Shown here: positions 26,312 through 35,399 of the stretch, one piece after another
Position numbering within the stretch: the first letter of the stretch is position 1
How the letters are laid out: the number at the start of each line of letters is the position of its first letter
DNA from: CAYOWK01 sp964407665
Lineage (GTDB): Bacteria > Pseudomonadota > Alphaproteobacteria > Caulobacterales > Hyphomonadaceae
Length of the DNA stretch: 64,000 bases
Reading direction: 5' to 3'
NCBI GenBank assembly: GCA_964407665.1
Contig: CAYOWK010000018.1
Span: 1 to 64,000, forward strand
The notes under the pieces: model-generated
Databases searched by the model: none
The model's input: the letters and a program-made list of their open reading frames with translations, nothing else
Told to the model about the DNA's origin: nothing
Made by a program: the position numbers and the translations under genes

Positions 26312-27004
26312 ATGAAAAACGGCAGCGGAGTCGAGGCGGAACGGGTCGGCGGGTGGATCCCGGGCGCCCCCGAAGCCACGCTTATGCCTCGCGGGGCGCT
26401 CGCGGCGAAGCGCGTTCTGGATCTCGTCCTTGCTGTTCCGCTCCTGATCTTTGTCTCTCCGCTTCTGATCGTCCTCGCAGCTCTGGTTCGTCTCGCCGAT
26501 GGCGGCCCGGCGATCTTCTCGCACCGCCGCTGCGGCCTGAACGGCACGACGTTCGAATGCTTCAAATTCCGTACTATGTACAAGGATGCGCAGGATCGCC
26601 TGCAGCAGGTCCTCGACAACGACCCGGCTGCGGCCGCCGAATGGGCCGAGTTCCAGAAGCTCCGTAACGACCCGCGCGTGACGCCGGTAGGCCGCTTTCT
26701 CCGCAAGAGCAGCCTCGACGAGCTGCCCCAGCTTTTCAACATCCTGCGCGGCGAGATGGGCGTGATCGGCCCGCGGCCCGTCACGTCATCCGAGCTTCAC
26801 CGTTACGGTTCGAACCTGCATTTCTACCGCGCCGTGCGCCCCGGCGTTCTGGGCCTCTGGCAGGTCAACGGACGCAACACGCTGACCTATGACCAGCGCG
26901 TCGCGATGGACATCGAGTACGTCGCAACCTGGACGATCTGGAGCGATATCAAGATCCTGTTCAAGGCCGTCCCCGTCGTTCTGTTCGGCAAGGGCGCGTT
27001 CTAG
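26312..27004 (+). CDS. ExoY-like undecaprenyl-phosphate sugar phosphotransferase
   Basis: A 230-residue short-form priming enzyme of the bacterial sugar transferase family: one N-terminal hydrophobic helix pair (AKRVLDLVLAVPLLIFVSPLL), then KFRTMYKDA, the GRFLRKSSLDELPQLFNIL motif with catalytic acid pair, GVIGPRPV and RPGVLGLWQVNGRN. It moves a sugar-1-phosphate onto undecaprenyl phosphate at the cytoplasmic membrane, the first step of polysaccharide synthesis. ATG 26312 has GAGGG 8 nt upstream. The 0.9-15.8 kb EPS locus has no such enzyme, so this is the likely initiator (inference). PssY is the Caulobacter counterpart of this short form. Confidence 0.9.
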   Translation: MKNGSGVEAERVGGWIPGAPEATLMPRGALAAKRVLDLVLAVPLLIFVSPLLIVLAALVRLADGGPAIFSHRRCGLNGTTFECFKFRTMYKDAQDRLQQVLDNDPAAAAEWAEFQKLRNDPRVTPVGRFLRKSSLDELPQLFNILRGEMGVIGPRPVTSSELHRYGSNLHFYRAVRPGVLGLWQVNGRNTLTYDQRVAMDIEYVATWTIWSDIKILFKAVPVVLFGKGAF

Positions 27005-27048
27005 TTAACGGCGCTTCACAACTCTCGGAATAATGCATTGCTAACTGT

Positions 27049-27075
27049 ATCCGCGTGATCCGCGATCACGCGGAT
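27049..27075. repeat. perfect 12-bp hairpin downstream of the sugar transferase
   Basis: ATCCGCGTGATC and its exact reverse complement are separated by CGC. No T-run follows on the plus strand, so if it ends transcription it is not a classic terminator. A second palindrome GCGCTGCAGCGC is at 27099-27110. Confidence 0.6.
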
Positions 27076-27278
27076 CGATCCGTATTCATGCATATGGTGC
27101 GCTGCAGCGCGCATCTGCCGGCTCTCTATGTCTGCCGCAACGCACAATATTTCCCGCTGAAAATGGCGTGGAACCGCCATTGGTTTGACTGATTGTTAAG
27201 GTGGAAATTGAATTGTTGCAGCTTAGGGTCTGTCCCTCGGCGAACCGGCCGCTCCGAACGAGCGGATAGGGAGGTAGC

Positions 27279-27494
27279 GTGATCAACGCGCACATCACCA
27301 CACGGGACGGCCTCGGCCGTTTTCCTGCTGATATCCGGACATCGCAGTCCGGCGGCTCTCTCGCGCGATTTGGCGACAACCACGGCAAGGACGCGGAGCG
27401 CTGGCCTGCGTGGAAGTCGGCTGTCTTCGTGATCGGCTTCTGCGGCGCCTTCTGGGGCGGGATCGCGTATCTGGCGTGGAGACTCTTCGGCTGA
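27279..27494 (+). CDS. small single-helix membrane protein
   Basis: A 71-residue protein of unknown function. A hydrophilic N-terminus of about 45 residues is followed by one transmembrane helix (AVFVIGFCGAFWGGIAYLAW) and a very short tail. GTG 27279 has AGGGAGG 4 nt upstream, which is the main support for it being a gene. It is isolated between the sugar transferase and the convergent cysK, with a 7-bp hairpin right after its stop. Confidence 0.6.
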   Translation: MINAHITTRDGLGRFPADIRTSQSGGSLARFGDNHGKDAERWPAWKSAVFVIGFCGAFWGGIAYLAWRLFG

Positions 27495-27497
27495 CCC

Positions 27498-27514
27498 TGC
27501 CGCCCCTGGCGGCA
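27498..27514. terminator. hairpin between convergent genes, possible terminator
   Basis: A 7-bp stem TGCCGCC/GGCGGCA with a 3-nt loop sits between the stop of the small membrane protein and the stop of cysK. No T-run follows on either side. Confidence 0.35.
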
Positions 27515-27543
27515 AGCGCAACCGAACGCAGAACGTCCCGGGT

Positions 27544-28545
27544 CTATCGCGCCAGCCAGTCTGGAACCGGCAGGCCTTTATCCCTCAGAAATTCCGGATT
27601 GTAGAGCTTCGAACTGTATCGGTTTCCATAGTCGCAAAGTATGGTGACGACGGTCGATCCCTGGCCGATCTCCCGTGCAAGCGAGATGGCTCCATGGATA
27701 TTGATCCCCGACGAGCCGCCCAGGCACATACCCTCTTCAGTCGTCAGATCGAAGATCGTCTTGAGGGCGTCGCTGTCAGCGACCCTGAAAGCGGTATCCA
27801 CCTCTACGCCTTCAAGATTGGCCGTGATCCGCGATTGGCCAATGCCTTCAGTGATGGAGGTTCCCTCGGCCTTCAGTTCACCGGTTGTGTAGTATGAGAA
27901 GAGCGAGGCGCCGCCGGGGTCTGCAAGTCCGATACGCACGTTGCGGTTGCGTTCCTTGAGGGCCATTGAAACGCCGCCAAGCGTGCCGCCCGACCCGACG
28001 GCGCAGATGAACCCGTCCACTTTTCCGCCGGTCTGCTCCCAGATCTCGGGGCCCGTGGTTTCATAGTGCGCCTGACGATTCGCGACGTTGTCGAACTGGT
28101 TGGCCCAGATCGCCCCGTTCGGCTCGGTTTGCGCCAGCTCGAGGGCAAGCCGCTCGGAGTATTTCACGTAGTGATTGGGGTTGGAGTAGGGGACCGCGTC
28201 GACCTCGACGAGCCTGGCCCCGAAATTCCGCACCGCGTCCTTTTTTTCCTGGGACTGCGTACGCGGCATGACGATCACTGTTCTGTAGCCGAGTGCATTG
28301 CCGACCATCGCCAGGCCGATGCCCGTGTTTCCGGCCGTTCCCTCGACAATGACGCCTCCCGGCCGCAGCAGGCCGCGCCGTTCGGCGTCGCGGATCATGC
28401 CGAGAGCCGCACGGTCCTTCACCGACTGTCCCGGGTTGAGGAACTCCGCCTTGCCGTAGATGTTTGCCCCGGCGAGCTCGGACGCCCGGCGCAGGCGGAT
28501 CAGCGGCGTATTGCCGATCGCTTCGACAACGCTCGAAAATGTCAT
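27544..28545 (-). CDS. cysK: cysteine synthase A
   Basis: A 333-residue PLP enzyme. GNTPLIRLRRASEL opens the fold, NPGQSVKDRAAL contains the Schiff-base lysine, EGTAGNTGIGLA is the substrate loop and GSGGTLGG binds the phosphate. The EGTAGNTG form replaces the EPTSGNTG seen in E. coli CysK and is found in a separate bacterial branch. It makes cysteine from O-acetylserine and sulfide. Start 28545 has AGAGG 6 nt upstream; the ATG at 28581 lacks a site. It lies near, but not in, the sseA-metC operon. Confidence 0.87.
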   Translation of the reverse strand: MTFSSVVEAIGNTPLIRLRRASELAGANIYGKAEFLNPGQSVKDRAALGMIRDAERRGLLRPGGVIVEGTAGNTGIGLAMVGNALGYRTVIVMPRTQSQEKKDAVRNFGARLVEVDAVPYSNPNHYVKYSERLALELAQTEPNGAIWANQFDNVANRQAHYETTGPEIWEQTGGKVDGFICAVGSGGTLGGVSMALKERNRNVRIGLADPGGASLFSYYTTGELKAEGTSITEGIGQSRITANLEGVEVDTAFRVADSDALKTIFDLTTEEGMCLGGSSGINIHGAISLAREIGQGSTVVTILCDYGNRYSSKLYNPEFLRDKGLPVPDWLAR

Positions 28546-28686
28546 CTCGGACCTCTGATGCGGCGCACTCTGGCCTATCAACTAGGTGCGTCGTCCTCGC
28601 ATATCAATCGCCCCGCTCCGGCGCCGGGCTGATCCGGTCCGTGACGGACCGCGTATCGTCAACCGGGACCTTAACCGGATGCGGCG

Positions 28687-29430
28687 ATGAAACCTTCTCC
28701 CCAAAGTGGCTCAGCTCCCCGGAAACCCGGCGCCTGGAGCCGATTCGCCCCGATTCTGCTGGCAATGGCGGCCTTTGGGGCCCCGATAGCCGCCGCGCGG
28801 GAGGCGCCAGATAGCCCGGCGATGCAGTCCGTACCCCAGTGGACGCCGCGGAACGGCGATGCCCTGGTTTTCGACGTGCTGCGCAATGGATCGCCCTTTG
28901 GCGCCCATACTGTGCGTTTCAGCCGGTCGGGCGATGAACTAACCGTCGACACGGACATTGAACTCAGGGTCATGATCGGACCATTCACAGCCTTCCACTA
29001 CATTCACGACGCCGTAGAGCGCTGGAAAGGCGGTCGCGTGGAATCGGTCGTCGCCCGCACGAAGAACGAGGGCGACTGGAAGTCCCTGCGCGCCGAGCGA
29101 CAGGGCGAGGGCCTGAAAGTGGAGGGCGCCGCGTTCAAGGGGCTACTGGAGGGCGTTGTCATCCCGTCCAGCCACTGGAACGCAGCCCAGATGATGCAGA
29201 AGGCGATGTTTTCGACCGAAACCGGGGCGATGCTGCCGATGACGGTGACGGACAGGGGCGTGGAAACCATACGCACATCCGCCGGCACGCTGAAGGCGCG
29301 CCGGTTCGACGTGGACTCCGAGGTCGACGCCAGCTTCTGGTACGACCAGACCGGCCGCTGGGTGAAATGCGCCTTCGTCACAAAGGGCTCGAAGGTCGAG
29401 TACGTGCTGCGCGAAGGAACCCCGTCTTGA
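28687..29430 (+). CDS. exported DUF6134/DUF3108-like protein
   Basis: A 247-residue protein with a signal peptide (helix at about 20-36, cleavage near IAAA). The mature part is predicted beta-rich: VLRNGSPFGAHTVRFSRSGD, then a conserved-looking FTAFHYIHDAVERWKGGRV and a C-terminal FWYDQTGRWVKCAF. This resembles periplasmic DUF6134/DUF3108 proteins of unknown function; the family name is my recollection of the pattern, not a search. Its stop TGA overlaps the TTG start of the SDR gene, so the two are coupled. Confidence 0.75.
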   Translation: MKPSPQSGSAPRKPGAWSRFAPILLAMAAFGAPIAAAREAPDSPAMQSVPQWTPRNGDALVFDVLRNGSPFGAHTVRFSRSGDELTVDTDIELRVMIGPFTAFHYIHDAVERWKGGRVESVVARTKNEGDWKSLRAERQGEGLKVEGAAFKGLLEGVVIPSSHWNAAQMMQKAMFSTETGAMLPMTVTDRGVETIRTSAGTLKARRFDVDSEVDASFWYDQTGRWVKCAFVTKGSKVEYVLREGTPS

Positions 29431-30251
29431 GCCGGCGTCCTGCCAGCCGGGAAGAGGGCTGCGCCTGGGTCACCGGCGCCAGCTCCGGCATTGGCGAAGC
29501 GCTGGTGCATGAACTCGTCCTGCGTGGCTGGCGCGTCGCCGCGAGCGCGCGTTCGGAGGAGAAGCTGGCCGCGCTCGTCGCCATGTACCCGGCCGGTGTT
29601 GTCGCAGCCCCCTGCGACGTCACCGACCGCAACAGCGTGCGCGCCGCCGCCGCAATTGCGCGGGAGCGGTTCGGCCGGGTCGGCCTCGTCATTTCCAACG
29701 CCGGTGTCTATCTGCCGTTCGAAGGGCCTGACTTCTCCGCAGAGAAGTTCAGGCGCACCGTCGAGACAAACCTCACGGGCGCCGCCAACGTGGCCGAAGA
29801 AGTCATCGCCGACTTCTGTGCGCGCAAGGCGGGCCACATCCACTTCGTCGCCTCCGCCACAGGCTTTGGCGGGATGCCGACATCATCCGCCTATGGAGCC
29901 TCCAAGGCTGGGCTCATCAACATGGCCGAGTGCCTGAAGATCGAACTCCAGCGCCATGGCGTCGGAGTATCGCTCTCGACGCCGGGGTTCGTTGACACCC
30001 CCGCGCAGACCGACAACGCCTTCCCGAAGCCCTTCATGATCAAGCCGGACAAGGCGGCCAGCACCATTATCGATGCTGTAGAGCTGGGCGGCTTCGAGAC
30101 GTCCTTCCCGCGCGTGTTCACCTGGGGCCTGAAGGCGCTCTACGCCCTCCCGAAGTTCGCCTATCTCCCGCTCGTGCGGATGCAGACGGGCTGGAGCAAG
30201 CCCCCGGAAACGTCTCCCGCCCCGCAAACGGCGGCCCCGACCGGCGCCTGA
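29427..30251 (+). CDS. short-chain dehydrogenase/reductase
   Basis: A 274-residue SDR enzyme. VTGASSGIGEAL is the nucleotide loop, NAGVYLP the NAG motif, a catalytic Ser lies in VASATGFGG and YGASKAG is the Y-x3-K pair. A variable C-terminus with a hydrophobic helix (WGLKALYALPKFAYLP) suggests membrane contact and resembles lipid-handling SDRs. TTG 29427 is the likely start: it overlaps the upstream stop and has AAGGA 8 nt upstream, while the ATG at 29367 lies inside the upstream gene without a site. Substrate unknown. Confidence 0.85.
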   Translation: MSRRPASREEGCAWVTGASSGIGEALVHELVLRGWRVAASARSEEKLAALVAMYPAGVVAAPCDVTDRNSVRAAAAIARERFGRVGLVISNAGVYLPFEGPDFSAEKFRRTVETNLTGAANVAEEVIADFCARKAGHIHFVASATGFGGMPTSSAYGASKAGLINMAECLKIELQRHGVGVSLSTPGFVDTPAQTDNAFPKPFMIKPDKAASTIIDAVELGGFETSFPRVFTWGLKALYALPKFAYLPLVRMQTGWSKPPETSPAPQTAAPTGA

Positions 30252-30324
30252 CACGCCCACCCTTGGCAAGCCGGACAGGGAAGCGCATGTGTGAGGCGGC
30301 TCCTACCCCCGAACCCTGAGCAGC

Positions 30325-31095
30325 ATGCCCGAATGGAATGATCGCGGCATTTCCCTGGGACTCCGTCGCTTCGGCGAAACCGGAGCCATCCTCGATGTAT
30401 TCGCCCGCGAGCATGGGCGCCGGCGCGGCCTGATCTATGGCGGGGCCAGCCGAGCGAAACGGGCCGTCATGCAGCCAGGGAACACGCTGGCGCTGACCTG
30501 GCGGGCCAAGGCCTCCGACAGCCTGGGTCACTTCGCCACCGCCGAGCCCGAAGCCGAACGCTCGGCCCTTCACCTGAGCGAGCCCGAGGCGCTGTGCGCC
30601 ATGTCAGCGATCGCCGATCTGCTGCAGGAGGCCCTTCCCGAAGGCGAGGCCAAGCCCGGCCTGTTCGACGCCGCCGAGACCCTCCTCGACGCCCTTGGAC
30701 AGCCTCACATCTGGCCCCCGCTGTTTGTCCGCTGGGAGCTGGGTCTGCTGGCGATGCTGGGCTACGGCCTTGATTTCAGCCGGTGTGCAATCTCCGGGTC
30801 CAATGACGGGTTGACCCACGTCAGCCCCCGCTCGGGCCGCGCCGTCCGGGGCAGCGAGGCAGGCGACTATCTCGACCGTCTCCTCGTGCTCCCGCAGTTC
30901 CTTGTGGATTCCCGTGCGCCTGTCCTGCCTTCCGACATCGGCGCGGGGTTGCGGTTAACGGGTTATTTCCTGTCTGAGCGGCTGTTTGCGGATCTGAACA
31001 AGCCCGTGCCAGAGGCGCGCGATCTGATGATTGACCGCCTTGAACGCGGCGGGCGAATTTCTCATAAGCCCGGTACGATTCCCGGCAGTCTGTAA
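30325..31095 (+). CDS. recO: DNA repair protein RecO
   Basis: A 256-residue RecO. The N-terminal OB fold begins with WNDRGISLGLRRFGETGAIL and contains HGRRRGLIYGGASR, a family signature. The helical C-terminal domain contains RWELGLLAMLGYGLDFSRC. The zinc cluster of some RecO proteins is reduced to a single cysteine here, as in many alphaproteobacteria. It loads RecA with RecR on gapped DNA. It lies 15 nt upstream of parC, likely co-transcribed. Confidence 0.93.
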   Translation: MPEWNDRGISLGLRRFGETGAILDVFAREHGRRRGLIYGGASRAKRAVMQPGNTLALTWRAKASDSLGHFATAEPEAERSALHLSEPEALCAMSAIADLLQEALPEGEAKPGLFDAAETLLDALGQPHIWPPLFVRWELGLLAMLGYGLDFSRCAISGSNDGLTHVSPRSGRAVRGSEAGDYLDRLLVLPQFLVDSRAPVLPSDIGAGLRLTGYFLSERLFADLNKPVPEARDLMIDRLERGGRISHKPGTIPGSL

Positions 31096-31110
31096 CGCCC
31101 GAGGGCCTGT

Positions 31111-33351
31111 ATGTCCGACGACACGATCGATGGCGGCGAAAACGCCGGCCATGTCATCGACGAGCCGATGGCGGAGGCGCTGTCGCGCCGCTACCTCGCG
31201 TATGCACTCTCGACGATCACGGCCCGCGCCCTGCCGGACGTCCGCGACGGCCTGAAGCCCGTCCACCGCCGCCTCCTTTATTCGATGCGCGAGCTCAACC
31301 TGAACCCCGAGGGCGCCTTCAAGAAATGTGCGCGCGTCGTCGGCGACGTCATCGGTAAATACCACCCCCACGGCGACCAATCGATCTACGACGCGATGGT
31401 CCGCCTCGCGCAGGATTTCAACGTCCGCCATCCGCTCGTGGACGGGCAGGGGAACTTCGGCAACATCGACGGCGATAGCGCCGCCGCTATGCGATACACC
31501 GAAGCCAAGCTGACGCCCGCCGCCGCCCTGCTGCTCGAAGGGCTGGACGAGAACGCCGTCGACTTCCGCGCCACCTATGACGGCGAAGAGAAGGAGCCGG
31601 TGGTGCTCGCCGCCGGATTCCCGAACCTGCTGGCCAACGGCGCCAACGGCATCGCCGTCGGCATGGCGTGCTCGATCCCGCCGCACAACGCCGCCGAGTG
31701 CATCGACGCCGCCATCCACCTGCTGGAGCACCCGAAGGCCACCACGGACGATCTCATGAAGATCATCCCCGGCCCGGACTTCCCCACCGGCGGCATCATC
31801 GTCGAGACGCCCGAATCCCTGCGCGAGGCCTACGAGACAGGCCGCGGCGGCGTGCGGATGCAGGCGCGCTGGCACAAGGAAGACATGGGACGCGGCATGT
31901 GGCGGATCATCGTCACCGAGGTTCCCTACCAGGTGCCCAAGTCCAAGCTCATGGAGCGTCTCGCCGAACTCATCGAGACCAAGAAGGCGCCGCTGCTCGA
32001 CGACGCGATGGACGAGAGCGCCGAGGATGTCCGCATCGTTCTGACGCCCAAGTCGCGCACGGTCGAACCCGAAGTGCTGATGTCCAGCCTGTTCCGCCTC
32101 TGCGAGCTGGAGACGCGCTTCCCGATCAACATGAACGTCCTCGACAAGGGCGTGCCGAAGGTGATGAGCCTCAAGGCCATCCTCAACGCCTACCTAGATC
32201 ACCGCCGCGAAGTCATCGTTCGCCGCGCCCAGTTCCGCCTCGACAAGATCGAGCGCCGCCTCGAGATCCTCGACGGCTTCCTGATCGCCTACCTCAACCT
32301 CGACGAGGTGATCCGGATCATCCGCTACGAGGACGATCCGCGCACCGAGCTGATGAAGCGCTTTGGCCTCTCCGAGGTCCAGGTCGACGCCATCCTCAAC
32401 ATGCGCCTGCGCGCGCTGCGCAAGCTCGAGGAAATGGAGATCCGCCGCGAGCACAAGGAGCTCACCGAGGAGCGCGACCGCCTGCGCGCCCTCATCGGTT
32501 CCGACGCCCGCCAGTGGACCGAAGTGAAGCGCCAGCTGAAGGCTGCGCGCGAGGTCTTCGGCCCCGGCACGAAGCTAGGCCCGCGCCGTTCGAAGTTCGA
32601 CGTCGCCATCGAGGTCGACGCCACCGCAGCGCTGGAAGCCCTCGTCGTGAAGGAGCCGGTGACGGTCATCCTCTCGCAGATGGGCTGGATCCGCGCCCTC
32701 AAGGGCCACAACCAGAAACTCGACCAGCTGAAATTCAAGGAAGGCGACGAGTTCGCCATGGGTCTCGAATGCCAGACCACCGACAAGGTGGTGATGATGG
32801 CGTCCGGCGGCCGGGCCTTCACGCTCAGCGCCGACAAGTTGCCCGGCGGACGCGGCCACGGCGAGCCGATCCGCCTGTCCTTCGAGCTGCCCGAGGAAGA
32901 AACCATCGTCGACATGTTCGTGCCGATCGAGGGCGCGCGCCGCCTTCTGGCGTCGGACGCCGGCTACGGCTTCATCGTTCCGGAGGCTGAGCTTCTCTCG
33001 TCCACCCGCAAGGGCAAGATCATCATGACGCCAGGCGATTCCAGCCTGATCGCCATCCCGAAGATCGAGGGCGAACTGGTCGCTGTGGTCGGCGACAACC
33101 GCAAGCTGCTGTTCTTCAAGCTCGACGAAGTGCCGGAGATGACGCGCGGCAAGGGCGTCAAGCTGCAGGCCTACAGCAATGGCAAGCTGACCGACATCAA
33201 GACGTTCACGAAGGCGGACGGCTTCTCGTGGTCGGACTCCGCCGGCCGCCAGATGCAGCTGCCCGACTGGAAGGACTGGATGGGCAAGCGAGCCCAGGCC
33301 GGCCGCATGGCCCCCAAAGGCTTCAGCCGCAACGGCCGCTTCTCCGCGTAG
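31111..33351 (+). CDS. parC: DNA topoisomerase IV subunit A
   Basis: A 746-residue type IIA topoisomerase subunit. ALPDVRDGLKPVHRRLLYSM and KKCARVVGDVIGKYHPHGD form the winged-helix DNA gate, AAAMRYTEAKLTP contains the catalytic tyrosine, and the coiled coil with its hydrophobic globule covers about residues 370-470. The C-terminal domain has five-bladed-type repeats but no GyrA box, which separates ParC from GyrA. It decatenates daughter chromosomes with ParE, which is not in this window. GAGGG precedes the start. Confidence 0.95.
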   Translation: MSDDTIDGGENAGHVIDEPMAEALSRRYLAYALSTITARALPDVRDGLKPVHRRLLYSMRELNLNPEGAFKKCARVVGDVIGKYHPHGDQSIYDAMVRLAQDFNVRHPLVDGQGNFGNIDGDSAAAMRYTEAKLTPAAALLLEGLDENAVDFRATYDGEEKEPVVLAAGFPNLLANGANGIAVGMACSIPPHNAAECIDAAIHLLEHPKATTDDLMKIIPGPDFPTGGIIVETPESLREAYETGRGGVRMQARWHKEDMGRGMWRIIVTEVPYQVPKSKLMERLAELIETKKAPLLDDAMDESAEDVRIVLTPKSRTVEPEVLMSSLFRLCELETRFPINMNVLDKGVPKVMSLKAILNAYLDHRREVIVRRAQFRLDKIERRLEILDGFLIAYLNLDEVIRIIRYEDDPRTELMKRFGLSEVQVDAILNMRLRALRKLEEMEIRREHKELTEERDRLRALIGSDARQWTEVKRQLKAAREVFGPGTKLGPRRSKFDVAIEVDATAALEALVVKEPVTVILSQMGWIRALKGHNQKLDQLKFKEGDEFAMGLECQTTDKVVMMASGGRAFTLSADKLPGGRGHGEPIRLSFELPEEETIVDMFVPIEGARRLLASDAGYGFIVPEAELLSSTRKGKIIMTPGDSSLIAIPKIEGELVAVVGDNRKLLFFKLDEVPEMTRGKGVKLQAYSNGKLTDIKTFTKADGFSWSDSAGRQMQLPDWKDWMGKRAQAGRMAPKGFSRNGRFSA

Positions 33352-33756
33352 GCCCGGCAGCACTTTCCGAATCCACCAGCCTGAAAGAAGGCCTCATGGT
33401 GAGCAGCCGCCGCAGGCGGCGTCCCCTCACCCTGAGGAGCCGCCGACAGGCGGCGTCTCGAAGGGCGAACCACGAGGCCGGAGCTCACCGGCAGATCGTT
33501 CATTCCCGGCGAGGAGGGTGGTAAAGCGGATAGGCCACGTCCCCCCGCGCCTCGTGGTTCGATCCTTCGACAGGCTCAGGATAAACTCGACGCCACGCTG
33601 GGCGTGGCTGCTCCCCATGAGGCGCTCCTTTGTCGGGGATTGACGCCTCTCGCAATGCAAGCCTGTGCCTGGCGCCCAACGCCGCTGGACCTTCAGCCAA
33701 ATGCCCTGCAATGTTCCCGCGTCGCGGAATCGACGGGGCCAGAGGGACGAACCACC
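33352..33756. repeat. REP-type composite repeat between parC and lemA
   Basis: This 405-nt stretch has no gene. It contains two hairpin units with variable stems (33400-33423 and 33425-33467), then an inverted arrangement: GAACCACGAGGC at 33467-33478 is mirrored exactly at 33549-33560, and GCCTCATGG at 33391-33399 is mirrored near 33615-33623. The same unit (CACCCTGAGGAGC, stem, GTCTCGAAGGGCG) recurs at 43219-43261 with a different stem. Confidence 0.65.
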
Positions 33757-34329
33757 ATGCTGCCGCTTTACATTGCGTTGGGCGTTGTTGCGCTCGTCCT
33801 GGTCTTCATCATCCTGATCTACAACGGCCTTGTCGCCAAACGGCAGACCGTCAACGAGTCCTTCTCCGGCATCGACGTGCAGCTCAAGCTCCGCCGTGAG
33901 CTGGTGCCGAACCTGGTCGAGACCGTGAAGGGCTACGCCGCCCACGAGAAATCGACGCTGGACGCCGTCATCTCGGCCCGGAACTCCGCGCAGGCCGCCG
34001 CCGCCACCGGCGCTGCCGGCGAGATGGGCGCAGCAGAAGGCGTGCTGTCGGGGGCTCTCGGCCGCATGTTTGCGCTGGCCGAATCCTATCCGGATCTCAA
34101 GGCCAGCAACAACTTCGTGCAGCTGCAGACCGAGCTCTCGCAGATCGAGGACAAGGTCGCCGCGGCGCGCCGCTTCTACAACTCGGCCGTCGGCGACTAC
34201 AACACGGCGATCCAGCAATTCCCGGCCTCGATCATCGCCGGCAGCGCCGGCTTCACCGAGCGCCAGTTCTTCGAAGTCAGTGAGACGGAGCGGGCCGCGC
34301 TGAACGTCGCTCCCGAAGTGAAGTTCTGA
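33757..34329 (+). CDS. LemA family protein
   Basis: A 190-residue protein with one N-terminal helix (LYIALGVVALVLVFIILIYNGLVA) and an alpha-helical domain: NESFSGIDVQLKLRRELVPNL and NFVQLQTELSQIEDKVAAARRFYN are the LemA signature segments, with FPASIIAG near the end. The family has an N-terminal anchor and an elongated helical bundle; its function is not settled. Start 33757 is set by the transmembrane helix; the open frame back to 33604 is repeat-derived. A large inverted repeat follows at 34359-34492. Confidence 0.9.
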   Translation: MLPLYIALGVVALVLVFIILIYNGLVAKRQTVNESFSGIDVQLKLRRELVPNLVETVKGYAAHEKSTLDAVISARNSAQAAAATGAAGEMGAAEGVLSGALGRMFALAESYPDLKASNNFVQLQTELSQIEDKVAAARRFYNSAVGDYNTAIQQFPASIIAGSAGFTERQFFEVSETERAALNVAPEVKF

Positions 34330-34358
34330 GCCAATAACTGACACGGGCTCCTGACTGT

Positions 34359-34492
34359 CGTCATCCTCGGCTGAGCGCAGCGAATGCCGGGGATCTCGGT
34401 TCTGTTTACCGGGGACACGCAGAGAGGTTTCCCGATTTTTGGCAACCGGGATCCCCGGGATGCGCCGCTTTGCGGCTTACCCGAGGATGACG
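34359..34492. repeat. 134-nt interrupted inverted repeat after lemA
   Basis: CGTCATCCTCGG at 34359-34370 is mirrored at 34481-34492, and the inner CCGGGGATC at 34387-34395 is mirrored by GATCCCCGG at 34450-34458. A small hairpin (GCCGC TTT GCGGC) lies within the right arm. It lies between the convergent lemA and bpt genes and may stop transcription from both; it looks like a REP-type mobile hairpin. Confidence 0.6.
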
Positions 34493-34535
34493 CCGTCAGG
34501 TCGGTGACTCAAATCCGGGCTGATGAGCCAGCGCC

Positions 34536-35312
34536 CTAGATCTCGCTTTCCTGAAGCGGTCGCCAGTCCTGACCATCGAACACCTGCAGCGGCATGAAGT
34601 CGGCCTTGTAGCCCATCTTCGGCGAGTCCTTCACCCAGTAGCCGAGATAGACGTAGGGCAGGCCAAGCTCTGTCGCGAGCCGAAGGTGGTCCAGCACCAG
34701 ATAGGTGCCGACGCTGCGGGGCGCGATTTCAGGCCGGTAGAAGGAATAGACCATCGACAGGCCGTCCTTCAGCACGTCGGTCAGCGCCGTCGCCTGCAGT
34801 GCGCCTTCGTCGCCGGTAACAGCGTCCGGGTTGTTGCGGTACTCGAAGACAACGGTGCGGACCGGGCTCCCGTCCACCATGCCCGCGAAGTCACGCAGCT
34901 CCATCTCGTTCATGCCGCCGCCCGGGTGGCGGTGGTTGAGATAGCGCTTGAGAAGCCGGAACTGCTCGCGTGTCGCCTGCGGCTGGCAGGGCTCGCGCTC
35001 CAGCATCGTGTTTCGGTTCAGAACCTTGCGCCATCTCCGCGACCATTCGAACTTCGCAACATCGATCCGCACGGAGCGGCAGGCGTTGCACGTCTTGCAG
35101 GCGGGCCGGTAGGCGATGGTCTGCGAGCGGCGGAAGCCGGACCGCGTCAGCGTGTCGTTGAGGCCCACGGCGCCCTCAACAGCCAGATTTGCGAAGACTT
35201 TCCGCTCCATCCGGCCAGGCAGATAGGGGCATGGCTGGGGCGATGTGAGGTAGAACTTCATCCTGCGGACGAAGTCGGGGTGAATGATCTGCTGGGCGTC
35301 CGCTTCTTTCAT
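34536..35312 (-). CDS. bpt: aspartate/glutamate leucyltransferase (Bpt)
   Basis: A 258-residue aminoacyl-tRNA-protein transferase. ACKTCNACRSVRIDV contains the cysteine pair of the Ate1/Bpt N-terminal domain, and the C-terminal GNAT-like domain has SMVYSFYRPE, RSVGTYLVLDHLRLA and YVYLGYWVKDSPKMGYKA. Bpt adds leucine from Leu-tRNA to proteins with N-terminal Asp or Glu, marking them for ClpS/ClpAP. Its usual partner ClpS is not in this window. It appears to be a single gene between lemA and motB. Confidence 0.92.
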   Translation of the reverse strand: MKEADAQQIIHPDFVRRMKFYLTSPQPCPYLPGRMERKVFANLAVEGAVGLNDTLTRSGFRRSQTIAYRPACKTCNACRSVRIDVAKFEWSRRWRKVLNRNTMLEREPCQPQATREQFRLLKRYLNHRHPGGGMNEMELRDFAGMVDGSPVRTVVFEYRNNPDAVTGDEGALQATALTDVLKDGLSMVYSFYRPEIAPRSVGTYLVLDHLRLATELGLPYVYLGYWVKDSPKMGYKADFMPLQVFDGQDWRPLQESEI

Positions 35313-35399
35313 CGCGTCCTGATTGTATGCCGCCCGGGGGCTTACGCCAGTGGGGAACTACAATTCAACGCGCAACGTGACCCCGAATTCAGGTGGAGG

